A stretch of DNA of 45,910 nucleotides from Rubrivivax gelatinosus (GTDB lineage: Bacteria > Pseudomonadota > Gammaproteobacteria > Burkholderiales > Burkholderiaceae_C), in contig NZ_NRRU01000038.1 of NCBI RefSeq assembly GCF_016583785.1, forward strand, positions 1-45,910. Reading direction: 5' to 3'. The notes under the pieces were generated by a model that was not told the origin of the DNA, did no database searches, and was given only the letters and a program-made list of their open reading frames with translations. Both the position numbers and the translations under genes were made by a program. Shown piece after piece: positions 16,984 to 25,353 of the stretch (position 1 is its first letter; the number at the start of each line of letters is the position of its first letter).

Positions 16984-18672
16984 GCCGGCCTCGGACACCA
17001 CCGGCTGCGGCGCCAGCGCCGCGGCGAAGGCATCGGCCAGCGTCGGCACGATGTTGCCGGCGCCGATCTCGGCCTCGAAGCCGGCGCGGCGCATCAGCGA
17101 CAGCGGCTGCTCGTTGACCTCGGCCAGCACCAGCACCACACCCTGGCGCTGCAGCTCGCGGTGCAGCTGCGCGAGCGCGTCCAGCCCCGAGGTGTCCATC
17201 GAGATCAGCCGGTGCATCTCCAGCACCAGCGCGCGTGTGCCCGCGGGCTGCTGGGCGAGCGATTCGATCTTGGCGACGGCACCGAAGAACAGCGAGCCGA
17301 AGACCTCGACCACCTGCACGCCCTCGGGGGCGCCGGCCTCGCTGCGCGGCTCGGCGCGGAACAGCGTGCTCATGCGGTAGATGAAGAAGACGCAGGCCAG
17401 GATCAGCCCGACCTCGACCGCCACCGTCAGGTCGAAGACCACCGTCAGCCCGAAGGTGCCGACGAGGATGGTGCGGTAGGCCAGGCTGAAGTGGCGCAGG
17501 CGTGCGAACTCGCGCCACTCGCCCATGTTCCAGGCGACGAAGGCCAGGATGCCGGCCAGCGCCGCCAGCGGCACGTGCAGCGCCAGCGGCGCGGCCAGCA
17601 GCACCACCGCCAGCACCGTCGCCGAGTGCACGATGCCGGCCACCGGGGTCTGCGCGCCGGCGCGCACGTTGGTCACGGTGCGCGCGATCGTGCCGGTGGC
17701 CGGGATGCCACCGAACAGCGGCGTGACGAAGTTGGCCACGCCCTGCGCCATCAGCTCCTGGTTCGGGTCGTGGCGCGGCAGCGGCGCCATGTTGTCGGCC
17801 ACGCGCGCGCACAGCAGCGACTCGATCGAGCCGAGCAGCGCGATCGTCACCGTCGGGATCAGCAGCTGCTTGACGGTGGTCCAGCTGAACTCGGGCAGGC
17901 CGAAGCTGGGCAGCGCCTGCGGGATGCCGCCGAAGCGGCTGCCGATGGTCTCGACCTGCAGGTCGAGCACGACCGTCGCCACGGTCGCGGCGACGAGCGC
18001 GACGATGGTGCCGGGCAGGTGCGCCGACAGCCGCCGCAGCCGCGCCAGCAGCCCCGTCGGCGCGGTCGGCATCTTGTAGGACTTGGGCCAGAGCACGACG
18101 ATCGCCAGGCTGGCCGCGGCCACCGCCAGCGCCGACGGGTTCAGCGTGCCGGCGTGGCGCGCGAGCACGCCGATCTGCGAGAAGAAGTCGGCCGGCAGCT
18201 TGGGTGTCTCCAGGCCGAGGAAGTCCTTCACCTGCGACAGCCCGATCAGCACCGCGATGCCGTTGGTGAAGCCGATGACGATGGGCACCGGCACGTAGCG
18301 CACCAGCGCGCCGAGCTTGAACAGCCCCATCAGGAACATCAGCACGCCGGCGAGCGAGGTCGCGATCAGCAGGTTGGCCAGGCCGTAGCGCTCGACGATG
18401 CCGTAGACGATGACGATGAAGGCACCGGCCGGGCCGCCGATCTGCACGTGCGAGCCGCCGAGCGCGGCGATCAGGAAGCCGGCGATGACCGCCGTGACCA
18501 GGCCTTGTTCGGGCTTGACGCCGGAGGCGATCGCGAAGGCCATCGCCAGCGGCAGGGCGACGATGCCGACGGTGATGCCGGCGCCGACGTCGGCGCCGAA
18601 ACGGCGCCGGTCGTAGGAACTCAGCGCATCGAGGATGCGCGGACGGAAACGGTGTAGACGGGTGAACTGCAT
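16981..18672 (-). CDS. SulP family anion transporter with STAS domain
   Basis: A 563-residue protein; start at MQFTRLHRF (ATG 18672), with GGAG just upstream. About 10-12 membrane segments (residues 30-430) carry SulP motifs including GITVGIVALPLAMAFAIASGVKPEQGL, IGGPAGAFIVIVYGI and GFTNGIAVLI. The C-terminal STAS domain (about 445-555) has the MDTSGLDAL phosphorylation-loop motif. Family members move sulfate, bicarbonate or other anions, usually with H+ or Na+. No sulfate-assimilation or carbonic anhydrase gene is adjacent, so the anion is unknown. Confidence 0.93.
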   Translation of the reverse strand: MQFTRLHRFRPRILDALSSYDRRRFGADVGAGITVGIVALPLAMAFAIASGVKPEQGLVTAVIAGFLIAALGGSHVQIGGPAGAFIVIVYGIVERYGLANLLIATSLAGVLMFLMGLFKLGALVRYVPVPIVIGFTNGIAVLIGLSQVKDFLGLETPKLPADFFSQIGVLARHAGTLNPSALAVAAASLAIVVLWPKSYKMPTAPTGLLARLRRLSAHLPGTIVALVAATVATVVLDLQVETIGSRFGGIPQALPSFGLPEFSWTTVKQLLIPTVTIALLGSIESLLCARVADNMAPLPRHDPNQELMAQGVANFVTPLFGGIPATGTIARTVTNVRAGAQTPVAGIVHSATVLAVVLLAAPLALHVPLAALAGILAFVAWNMGEWREFARLRHFSLAYRTILVGTFGLTVVFDLTVAVEVGLILACVFFIYRMSTLFRAEPRSEAGAPEGVQVVEVFGSLFFGAVAKIESLAQQPAGTRALVLEMHRLISMDTSGLDALAQLHRELQRQGVVLVLAEVNEQPLSLMRRAGFEAEIGAGNIVPTLADAFAAALAPQPVVSEAG

Positions 18673-18945
18673 GCGGACTCCGGGAGACGGTGGACAAGGG
18701 TCGATCCCGTCTTCGGAGGTCCGCTGTGATGCATGCGGGCGATGAAGCGCCGGCGTCGCGACGGCGACGCGACCGGCGAGTCGGCGGGCGTGACGTCGGC
18801 TGGATGCATGACGCATCATGCCATCACCCTCTGCACCGGATAGGCATCAGACTTGCCGGTTGCAGCGCCATGCAGTGCAATTTCCGCAGTTCGCGGCGAT
18901 GATGCTGCACGGGCGCAGACCCGATTTCATTCGAGAGGGGGCGGT
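18673..18945. promoter_or_regulatory. 273-bp divergent intergenic region (SulP / sensor operon)
   Basis: No gene is seen. GATGCATG occurs at 18728-18735 and 18803-18810. The second copy starts an inverted repeat GATGC-ATGAC-GCATC (18803-18817), and TGACGCATCATG (18809-18820) repeats a 12-mer found at 5612. These lie on the SulP side and could be operator sites. The half nearer the response regulator holds a sigma-70-like promoter (see 18853). Confidence 0.4.
18853..18881 (+). promoter_or_regulatory. Possible sigma-70 promoter of the split-sensor operon
   Basis: TTGCCG (18853-18858) and TGCAAT (18876-18881) are separated by exactly 17 bp, each matching four of six consensus bases. This would place the transcript start near 18888, about 58 nt before GTG 18946. 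Sequence evidence only. Confidence 0.35.
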
Positions 18946-19335
18946 GTGGTTCGTCGGGTGATGCTGGTCGATGACAGCGAGGCCGATCTGCTGTTCACGC
19001 GGATCGTGCTCGAACGCGCCAGCCGCGAGGTCGAGGTGCTGCCCTTCGAGGAAGCCGGCCCGGCGCTGGCGCATCTGCGCACGGCACCGGCGCACGGGAT
19101 CGGGCTGATCCTGCTGGACATCAACATGCCGGGCATGAACGGGTTCGAGTTCCTCGACGCTTACGCCGAGCTGCCGGCCGCCTGCCGCGATGCCACCAAC
19201 GTTGTGATGCTCAGTTCCTCGTCCGACCCGGCCGACCGCGAACGGGCGCTCGCCTGTCCCGGGGTCGTCGGCTACCTGACCAAGCCGATCGACCTGGCCG
19301 CGCTGGCGGCGCTCGAACGCCTGGCGCCGGCCTGA
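18946..19335 (+). CDS. Single-domain response regulator (Rcp1-like)
   Basis: A 129-residue receiver with no output domain. GTG 18946 (VVRRVMLVDDSEADLL) follows GAGAGGGG at 18933-18940; ATG 18961 is the alternative. Acidic pocket D9/D10, acceptor D58 in ILLDINMPGMNG, and K113 in YLTKPID are all present. The form resembles the Rcp1-like receivers that partner histidine kinases of the 'IASHDLxEPL' type, which is the type encoded two genes downstream. It probably acts by protein contact or as a phosphate shuttle. Two bases separate it from the binding-protein gene. Confidence 0.9.
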   Translation: MVRRVMLVDDSEADLLFTRIVLERASREVEVLPFEEAGPALAHLRTAPAHGIGLILLDINMPGMNGFEFLDAYAELPAACRDATNVVMLSSSSDPADRERALACPGVVGYLTKPIDLAALAALERLAPA

Positions 19336-19337
19336 AC

Positions 19338-20279
19338 ATGCCGTCGCCCTCCCTCTGGCGCACCCTGCTGGCAGCAGCCGCGGTGGCGCTGATGTCGCTG
19401 CCCGCGCTGGCGCAGCAGACGCCGCTGAGTCCGGCCCAGCAGGACTGGCTGGCGCGCAGCGGCGTGCTGCGGGTCGCGCCCGAACGCGACTACGGCCCTT
19501 TCATCTACCTCGACGACGAGGGCCGTGTCAGCGGCCTGTCGGTCGAGATGCTCGACCTTGTGCAACGCCGCACCGGCGTCGCGCTGCGCTGGATGCCGGC
19601 GCGGCCGCTGGCGCAGCAGCTGGAGGCGGCGCGCCGCCGCGAGGTCGACCTGCTGACCTCGCTGCGGCCGACCCCGCAGCGCTCCGGCTACCTGCTGTTC
19701 ACCCGGCCCTACGTCAAGGTGCCGGCGATCCTGGTCCAGCGCCAGGGCTTGCCGCCGACCTCGCTGGCCTCGATGCGCGGGCGCACGGTGGCCGTCGGCA
19801 CCGGCTACGCGGTCGAGCCGGTCGTGCGCGCTGCCCACCCCGAGGTCGCCTGGGTCGGCGTCAGCGACGACCTGCAGGCCTTGCGCGGCGTGCTCGAGGG
19901 CCGCTTCGACGCCGCCGTCGTCGACGCCGCCAGCGCCGGCTTCGTCATCCGCCACCACCAGCTCGCCGGGCTGGCCGGTGCCGGCGAGGTCGGCTTCGAG
20001 TACGAGCTGAGTTTCGCCGTGCGCAGCGACTGGCCCGAACTGCGCGCCATCCTCGACGCCGGCATCGCCGCGGTGCCGGAGAGCGAGCGCGACGCGCTGC
20101 TGCAGCGCTGGCTCGGCCCGCTGGACGCCGACACGCTGGTCGAACGCGCGCCGGTGGCCACGCGTGTGGGCACCCTGCTGCTGCTGTTCGCGGTGCTGGC
20201 CGGCGCGCTGCTGTACGCGCAGCGGGTGCGCGTCGAGCGCGCCGAGCCGCGTCCACGCGGGCGCCGCCCGCCACCGTGA
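19338..20279 (+). CDS. Membrane-tethered periplasmic binding protein, family 3 (sensor subunit)
   Basis: A 313-residue protein: signal peptide (1-25, ending ALA), SBP_bac_3 fold (about 30-265) beginning VLRVAPERDYGPFIYLDDEGRVSGLSVEMLDLV, then one C-terminal membrane helix (about 273-293, LLLLFAVLAGALLYA) and a short Arg/Pro cytoplasmic tail. Venus-flytrap domains with a C-terminal helix are normally fused to kinases (BvgS/EvgS type) or GGDEF domains. Here the polypeptide ends after the helix and the kinase is a separate gene overlapping by GTGA. It probably binds a small polar ligand and signals through the helix to the MASE1 kinase. Confidence 0.88.
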   Translation: MPSPSLWRTLLAAAAVALMSLPALAQQTPLSPAQQDWLARSGVLRVAPERDYGPFIYLDDEGRVSGLSVEMLDLVQRRTGVALRWMPARPLAQQLEAARRREVDLLTSLRPTPQRSGYLLFTRPYVKVPAILVQRQGLPPTSLASMRGRTVAVGTGYAVEPVVRAAHPEVAWVGVSDDLQALRGVLEGRFDAAVVDAASAGFVIRHHQLAGLAGAGEVGFEYELSFAVRSDWPELRAILDAGIAAVPESERDALLQRWLGPLDADTLVERAPVATRVGTLLLLFAVLAGALLYAQRVRVERAEPRPRGRRPPP

Positions 20280-21901
20280 ACGGCGCGGCCGCCGGCGGCT
20301 CGGGTCCACCGGACGTGCCGGCGGCCGCGCCTCGGCAGCCGTGGCGCCGGGCCGCCTGGCTGGCGCTGGTCTATGCGGTCGTCGCGCTGCTGTCGATGGC
20401 GCTGGCGCGCCAGCCGGGCAGCATCGCGACGATCTGGTTCGGCAACGCGATCGGTGTCGCGGTGCTGGCGCACCGGCCGCGCCGCGACTGGCCGCTGCTG
20501 CTGGCGGCGCTCGCCGCGGGCAACCTGGCGGCCAACCTGCTGCGTGGCGATGCCCTGCTGCTGGCGGCGAGCTTCGTGCCGCCCAACCTGCTGGAGATCG
20601 TGCTCGGCGCCTGGGGGCTGCAGCTCGCGCGCCTGCCCGAACGCGGCCTGCGCTCGCCGGCCGCGCTGACGGCGCTGCTGCTGATCGGCGGCGTGCTGCC
20701 GCAGTTCGTCAGCGCGACGCTGGGCACCCTGACGCTGGCGCCGCACGGCATCGCCGCCTTCGAAGGCGTCTGGATGCCCTGGTACGAGGGCTCGGTGATC
20801 GGCGCGGTCTCGGTGCTGCCGCTGGCCTTCCTGGTCTGCGGCCAGGGCTGGAAGGCGCTCGCGCCGCAGCTGCTGGACACCCGCATCGTCGTGCTGCTGC
20901 CGCTGGCCGTCGGCGTCACGCTGCTGGCGCTGGCGCGGCTGCCGTTCCCGTTCATCTACCTGACGGTGCCGCTGATGCTGGGCGCCTTTCTGCTGTCGTA
21001 TCCGGCGCACCTGCTGCTGACGCTGGCGGTGTCGCTGACCACGGCGCTGGCGATCGGCACCGGCGTCTTCGTGCCGCCGCCGCGGCTGGCGCCGTGGGAG
21101 TCGGTCTTCGTCTACCTGGCCTATGCCGCGGCGCTGGTGCCGCCGCAGCTGCTGGCCGCGGCGCAGGCCGGGCTGCTCGACCTGAACGAGCGGCTGCAGG
21201 CGCGCTCGCACCAGCTGCACCGGGTCAACGACGGCCTGGAGCAGTTCGTTCGCATCGCCTCGCACGACCTGCGCGAGCCGCTGAACACGGTGCTGCAGTT
21301 CGGCAGCCTGATCGAGCAGGACGAGTCCGACCGCCTGAGCGAACCCGGCCGGCGCTACCTCGGCCTGATGCTGCAGGCCACGCGGCGCATGCGCACGCTG
21401 CTCGACGACGTGCTGCGGTACGTGCGCATGCAGCGCGGCGACATGCCGGCGATGCAGCCGGTGGCGCTGGGGCCGCTGCTGCAGGACACGCTGCTGGCGC
21501 TGGCCGCCAGCATCCGCGAACGCGGTGCCGACGTGCATGTCGCGCCGCTGCCGGTGGTGCGCGGCAACCCGGTGCTGCTCGCGCTGCTGTTCCAGAACCT
21601 GCTGTCCAACGCGCTGAAGTTCGTGCCGGCCGAACGGGCGCCGGTGGTGCGCGTCGAGGCCGACGCCGCCGCCGGCGCGGCCTGGATCCGCGTCAGCGAC
21701 AACGGCATCGGCATCGCTGCCGACGACCGCGGCAAGCTGTTCCAGCCCTTTCGCCGCCTGAACCTGCGCCGCCACTTCGAGGGCACCGGGCTGGGTCTGG
21801 CGCTGGCGCGCCAGATCGTGCTGGCGCACGGCGGTGAGATCGAGCTCGAATCGGTGCCCGACCGCGGTTCGTGTTTCAGCGTGCGCCTGCCGCTGGCCTG
21901 A
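20276..21901 (+). CDS. MASE1-domain histidine kinase
   Basis: A 541-residue protein starting at GTG 20276, overlapping the previous stop as GTGA. Residues about 25-300 form a MASE1-type integral membrane sensor of roughly eight helices (including SIATIWFGNAIGVAVLAHRP). A short coiled coil precedes HisKA (FVRIASHDLREPLNTVLQF, His 330) and HATPase (NLLSNALKFV, DNGIGIAADD, GTGLGLALARQIV). No receiver is attached; the single-domain regulator two genes upstream is the likely partner. The 3' end abuts metG with back-to-back stops. Confidence 0.92.
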   Translation: MNGAAAGGSGPPDVPAAAPRQPWRRAAWLALVYAVVALLSMALARQPGSIATIWFGNAIGVAVLAHRPRRDWPLLLAALAAGNLAANLLRGDALLLAASFVPPNLLEIVLGAWGLQLARLPERGLRSPAALTALLLIGGVLPQFVSATLGTLTLAPHGIAAFEGVWMPWYEGSVIGAVSVLPLAFLVCGQGWKALAPQLLDTRIVVLLPLAVGVTLLALARLPFPFIYLTVPLMLGAFLLSYPAHLLLTLAVSLTTALAIGTGVFVPPPRLAPWESVFVYLAYAAALVPPQLLAAAQAGLLDLNERLQARSHQLHRVNDGLEQFVRIASHDLREPLNTVLQFGSLIEQDESDRLSEPGRRYLGLMLQATRRMRTLLDDVLRYVRMQRGDMPAMQPVALGPLLQDTLLALAASIRERGADVHVAPLPVVRGNPVLLALLFQNLLSNALKFVPAERAPVVRVEADAAAGAAWIRVSDNGIGIAADDRGKLFQPFRRLNLRRHFEGTGLGLALARQIVLAHGGEIELESVPDRGSCFSVRLPLA

Positions 21902-21904
21902 TCA
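21899..21904. other. Back-to-back stop codons TGATCA (MASE1 kinase / metG)
   Basis: The kinase stop TGA (21899-21901) and the metG stop (TCA 21902-21904 on this strand) are contiguous, with no intergenic base. Confidence 0.9.
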
Positions 21905-23959
21905 GCGGATGCGCATGCCCGGCTGCGCGCCGGGCCAGGGTTCGAGCACGAAGACGCCCGGCTGGGCCTTCTCGTCGGCGTGGCTGGCGGCCAGCACCAT
22001 GCCTTCGCTGACGCCGAACTTCATCTTGCGCGGGGCCAGGTTGGCGACGACCACCGTCAGCTTGCCGGCGAGCTGCTCGGGCGCGTAGGCGGCGGCGATG
22101 CCGCTGAAGACCTGGCGTGTGCGGCCTTCGCCCAGGTCCAGCATCAGGCGCAGCAGCTTGCTGCTGCCTTCGACCGCCTCGGCGCTGACGATGCGCGCGA
22201 TGCGCAGGTCGACCTTGGCGAAGTCGTCGATGCCGATCTCGGGCGCCAGCGCCTCGCCGCCGGGCAGCGGCGCGGGCGGTGCCGGCGGCGGCTCGAACAG
22301 CGCTTCCAGCTTCTTCGGGTCGACACGCTGCAGCAGGTGGCTGAAGGCGCCGATCGTGTGTGCGCCCAGCGCACGCGCCGCGTCTTCCCAGGCCAGCGGC
22401 GCGATGCCGAGGAAGGCCTCGACGCGTGCGGCGGTGGCCGGCAGCACCGGCTTCAGATACAGCGTCAGCAGGCGGAAGGCCTCGATGCAGACGGTGCAGA
22501 CGTCGTGCAAGCGAGCCTCGGCGCCGTCCTGCTTGGCCAGCTCCCAGGGCTTGTTCTGGTCGACGTACTCGTTGACGCGGTCGGCCAGCAGCATCACCTC
22601 GCGCAGCGCCTTGCCGTACTCACGCGTCTCGTAGTGTTCGCGCACGACGGCGGCGTGGGCACGCAGGCCGTCGAGCAGCACGCGGCCCTCGACGCCGACA
22701 TCGGCCGAGAGCCGGCCGCCGAAACGTTTGGCCAGGAAACCGGCGGCGCGGCTGGCGATGTTGACGTACTTGCCGACCAGGTCGCTGTTGACGCGGGCGA
22801 CGAAGTCATCGGGGTTGAAGTCCAGGTCCTCGACACGCGCGTTGAGCTTGGCGGCGATGTAGTAGCGCAGCCACTCGGCGTCCATGCCGAGCTCGAGGTA
22901 GCGCAGCGGGCTGATGCCGGTGCCGCGGCTCTTGCTCATCTTCTCGCCGCTGACGGTCAGGTGGCCGTGCACGTAGACGCGGTCGGGCGTCTTGCGGCCG
23001 CTGAACTTCAGCATCGCCGGCCAGAACAGCGTGTGGAAGGTGACGATGTCCTTGCCGATGAAGTGCACCTGCTCCAGATCGGGCTGGGCGAGGTAGGCGT
23101 CGAAGGCCGCGCCAGCGTCGCCCGGCACGTTCTTCACGAACCAGTTCTTCAGCGAGGCGAGGTAGCCCACCGGCGCGTCGAGCCAGACATAGAAGTACTT
23201 GCCCGGCGCGTCGGGGATCTCGATGCCGAAGTAGGGCGCGTCGCGGCTGATGTCCCAGTCGCCCAGGCTGACCTGGCCGGCCTCGTCGCGGCCGAACCAT
23301 TCGCGCACCTTGTTCGCGACCTCGGGCTGCAGCCGGCCGTCCTGGGTCCAGCTTTCCAGGTATTCGACGCAGCGCGCATCCGACAGCTTGAAGAAGAAGT
23401 GTTCGCTCGTGCGCAGCACAGGCGTCGCGCCCGACAGCGCCGAATACGGCTTCTTCAGGTCGGTGGGCGCGTAGACGGCGCCGCAGACCTCGCAGTTGTC
23501 GCCGTACTGGTCCTGGGCGCCGCACTTCGGGCATTCGCCCTTGATGAAGCGGTCGGGCAGGAACATGCCTTTGTCGGGGTCGAAGAACTGCTCGATCGTG
23601 CGCACCTCGATCAGCTCGTTCTTGCGCAGCGCCAGGTAGATGGACTGCGCCAGTTCGTGGTTCTCCGGCCCGTCGGTCGAGTGCCAGTTGTCGAAGGCGA
23701 TGTGAAAGCCGTCCAGATACTGTTTGCGGCCGGCGGCGATGTCGGCGACGAACTGCTGCGGCGTCTTCCCGGCCTTCTCGGCGGCGATCATGATCGGCGC
23801 GCCGTGGGCGTCGTCGGCGCAGACGAACCGCACCTCCGCGTGCTGCATGCGCTGGGAACGCACCCAGATGTCGGCCTGGATGTACTCCATCACATGGCCG
23901 ATGTGGAACGGGCCGTTGGCGTAAGGCAGCGCGGTGGTGACGAAGAGCTTGCGGGTCAT
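21902..23959 (-). CDS. metG: Methionyl-tRNA synthetase
   Basis: A 685-residue class I synthetase starting [17 protein letters not shown] (ATG 23959). HIGH is at 19-22 (FHIGH). The zinc knuckles are [18 protein letters not shown], of the four-Cys E. coli type. KMSKS (340-344) is exact. The C-terminal about 110 residues ([17 protein letters not shown] to MKFGVSEGM) form the EMAPII-like tRNA-binding/dimerisation domain, so this is the long form. It charges tRNA-Met in the cytoplasm. It diverges from apbC with 164 bp between, the usual beta/gamma-proteobacterial neighbour arrangement. Confidence 0.97.
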   Translation of the reverse strand: MTRKLFVTTALPYANGPFHIGHVMEYIQADIWVRSQRMQHAEVRFVCADDAHGAPIMIAAEKAGKTPQQFVADIAAGRKQYLDGFHIAFDNWHSTDGPENHELAQSIYLALRKNELIEVRTIEQFFDPDKGMFLPDRFIKGECPKCGAQDQYGDNCEVCGAVYAPTDLKKPYSALSGATPVLRTSEHFFFKLSDARCVEYLESWTQDGRLQPEVANKVREWFGRDEAGQVSLGDWDISRDAPYFGIEIPDAPGKYFYVWLDAPVGYLASLKNWFVKNVPGDAGAAFDAYLAQPDLEQVHFIGKDIVTFHTLFWPAMLKFSGRKTPDRVYVHGHLTVSGEKMSKSRGTGISPLRYLELGMDAEWLRYYIAAKLNARVEDLDFNPDDFVARVNSDLVGKYVNIASRAAGFLAKRFGGRLSADVGVEGRVLLDGLRAHAAVVREHYETREYGKALREVMLLADRVNEYVDQNKPWELAKQDGAEARLHDVCTVCIEAFRLLTLYLKPVLPATAARVEAFLGIAPLAWEDAARALGAHTIGAFSHLLQRVDPKKLEALFEPPPAPPAPLPGGEALAPEIGIDDFAKVDLRIARIVSAEAVEGSSKLLRLMLDLGEGRTRQVFSGIAAAYAPEQLAGKLTVVVANLAPRKMKFGVSEGMVLAASHADEKAQPGVFVLEPWPGAQPGMRIR

Positions 23960-24123
23960 CGGGATGCGACGCGGCCGGCGAGGCGCGCGACGTGCTGGGC
24001 AAATCGGGAATTCTAGGAGCCGGGCGGCCTGTGTGCCGGCCGCATGCCAACGCTGGCCACGCGGGCGCGGCGCCGGCGCTAGACTGCCGCGCTCCGCAGC
24101 CTCCGCCACGAATCCTCCTCCCC

Positions 24124-25221
24124 ATGGCCACCGTCACCGAGAGCGCGCTGCTCGAAGCGCTGAAGACCGTCGTCGACCCGAACACCGGCGCCGACCTGGT
24201 CTCGACCCGGCAGATCCGCAACATCCGCATCGCCGGCGGCGACGTGTCGTTCGACGTCGAACTCGGCTACCCGGCGAAGAGCCAGCTTGCGCCGCTGGCC
24301 GCGGCGCTGGAAGCGGCCGCACGCAGCGTGCCGGGCGTGGACAGCGCCCGCGCGGCGATGACGACCAAGATCGTCGCCCACGCGGTGCAGCGCGGCGTGC
24401 CGCTGCTGCCGGGCGTGAAGAACATCGTCGCCGTCGCCTCGGGCAAGGGCGGCGTCGGCAAGAGCACGACCAGCGTCAACCTGGCGCTGGCGCTGGCCGC
24501 CGAAGGTGCGAGCGTCGGCATCCTCGACGCCGACATCTACGGCCCGAGCCAGCCGACGATGCTGGGCGTGGCCGACGAGCGGCCTGAGAGCGCCGACGGC
24601 AAGACCATGGACCCGCTGGTCGGCCACGGCGTGCAGGTGATGTCGATCGGTTTCCTCGTCGACCCCGACCAGGCCATGATCTGGCGCGGCCCGATGGCCA
24701 CCCAGGCGCTGGAGCAGCTGCTGCGCCAGACCAACTGGAAGGACCTGGACTACCTGATCGTCGACATGCCCCCGGGCACCGGCGACATTGCGCTGACGCT
24801 GGCGCAGCGTGTGCCGCTGACCGGCGCCGTCATCGTCACGACCCCGCAGGACATCGCGCTGCTCGACGCCAAGAAGGGCCTGACGATGTTCGAGAAGGTC
24901 GGCGTGCCCATCCTGGGCATCGTCGAGAACATGGCCGTCTACTGCTGCCCGAACTGCGGCCACACCGAACACATCTTCGGCGCCGACGGCGGCAAGCGCA
25001 TGGCGGCGCAGTTCGGCGTCGAGTACCTGGGCGCGCTGCCGCTGGCGCTGTCCATCCGCGAACAGGCCGACGGCGGCCGGCCCACCGTCGTCGCCGAGCC
25101 CGAAGGCGAACTCGCCGCGCTCTACAAGACGATGGCACGCCGCATCGCGGTGCGCGTGGCGCAGAAGGCCAAGGACTTCTCGTCCAAGTTCCCGACGATC
25201 ACGGTCTCCAAGGAGACCTGA
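24124..25221 (+). CDS. apbC: Iron-sulfur cluster carrier ApbC/Mrp
   Basis: A 365-residue protein starting [22 protein letters not shown], an N-terminal MIP18/DUF59-like domain (about 1-90). The P-loop NTPase follows with deviant Walker [11 protein letters not shown] (about 106-115), VDMPPGTGD and the Fe-S-bridging CPNC motif (about 275-278) in YCCPNCGH. ApbC/Mrp dimers bind a [4Fe-4S] cluster and pass it to apo-enzymes. It is divergently placed from metG, as in many proteobacteria, and precedes the Fe-S-rich formate dehydrogenase island, though that proximity may be chance. Confidence 0.95.
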   Translation: MATVTESALLEALKTVVDPNTGADLVSTRQIRNIRIAGGDVSFDVELGYPAKSQLAPLAAALEAAARSVPGVDSARAAMTTKIVAHAVQRGVPLLPGVKNIVAVASGKGGVGKSTTSVNLALALAAEGASVGILDADIYGPSQPTMLGVADERPESADGKTMDPLVGHGVQVMSIGFLVDPDQAMIWRGPMATQALEQLLRQTNWKDLDYLIVDMPPGTGDIALTLAQRVPLTGAVIVTTPQDIALLDAKKGLTMFEKVGVPILGIVENMAVYCCPNCGHTEHIFGADGGKRMAAQFGVEYLGALPLALSIREQADGGRPTVVAEPEGELAALYKTMARRIAVRVAQKAKDFSSKFPTITVSKET

Positions 25222-25310
25222 GCCGTCCCCCGTCCGGTGGGCGCGCCCGTCGCGACCACCGGGCTGGCCCCGATGTGCGCCGGCAGCGGCCTGTTGCCTG
25301 ATGCGCAGCC

Positions 25311-25332
25311 GCGCCGGCCTCCGAGCCGGCGC
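25311..25332 (+). terminator. GC-only hairpin between apbC and the OFA transporter
   Basis: GCGCCGGC (25311-25318) pairs perfectly with GCCGGCGC (25325-25332) across a 6-nt loop; TTCCCCCTT follows. It is a terminator-like stem without a real T-run, 21 nt before the transporter start, so it could instead be a leader structure. Confidence 0.4.
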
Positions 25333-25353
25333 TTCCCCCTTGCAGGAGAACCG

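Noticed and set aside
19338..21901. Binding protein and kinase as one gene broken by a frameshift
   Set aside because: The upstream protein ends with a proper helix and basic tail, the kinase has its own complete multi-helix MASE1 domain, and the junction is a regular GTGA overlap as seen at other intact gene pairs here.
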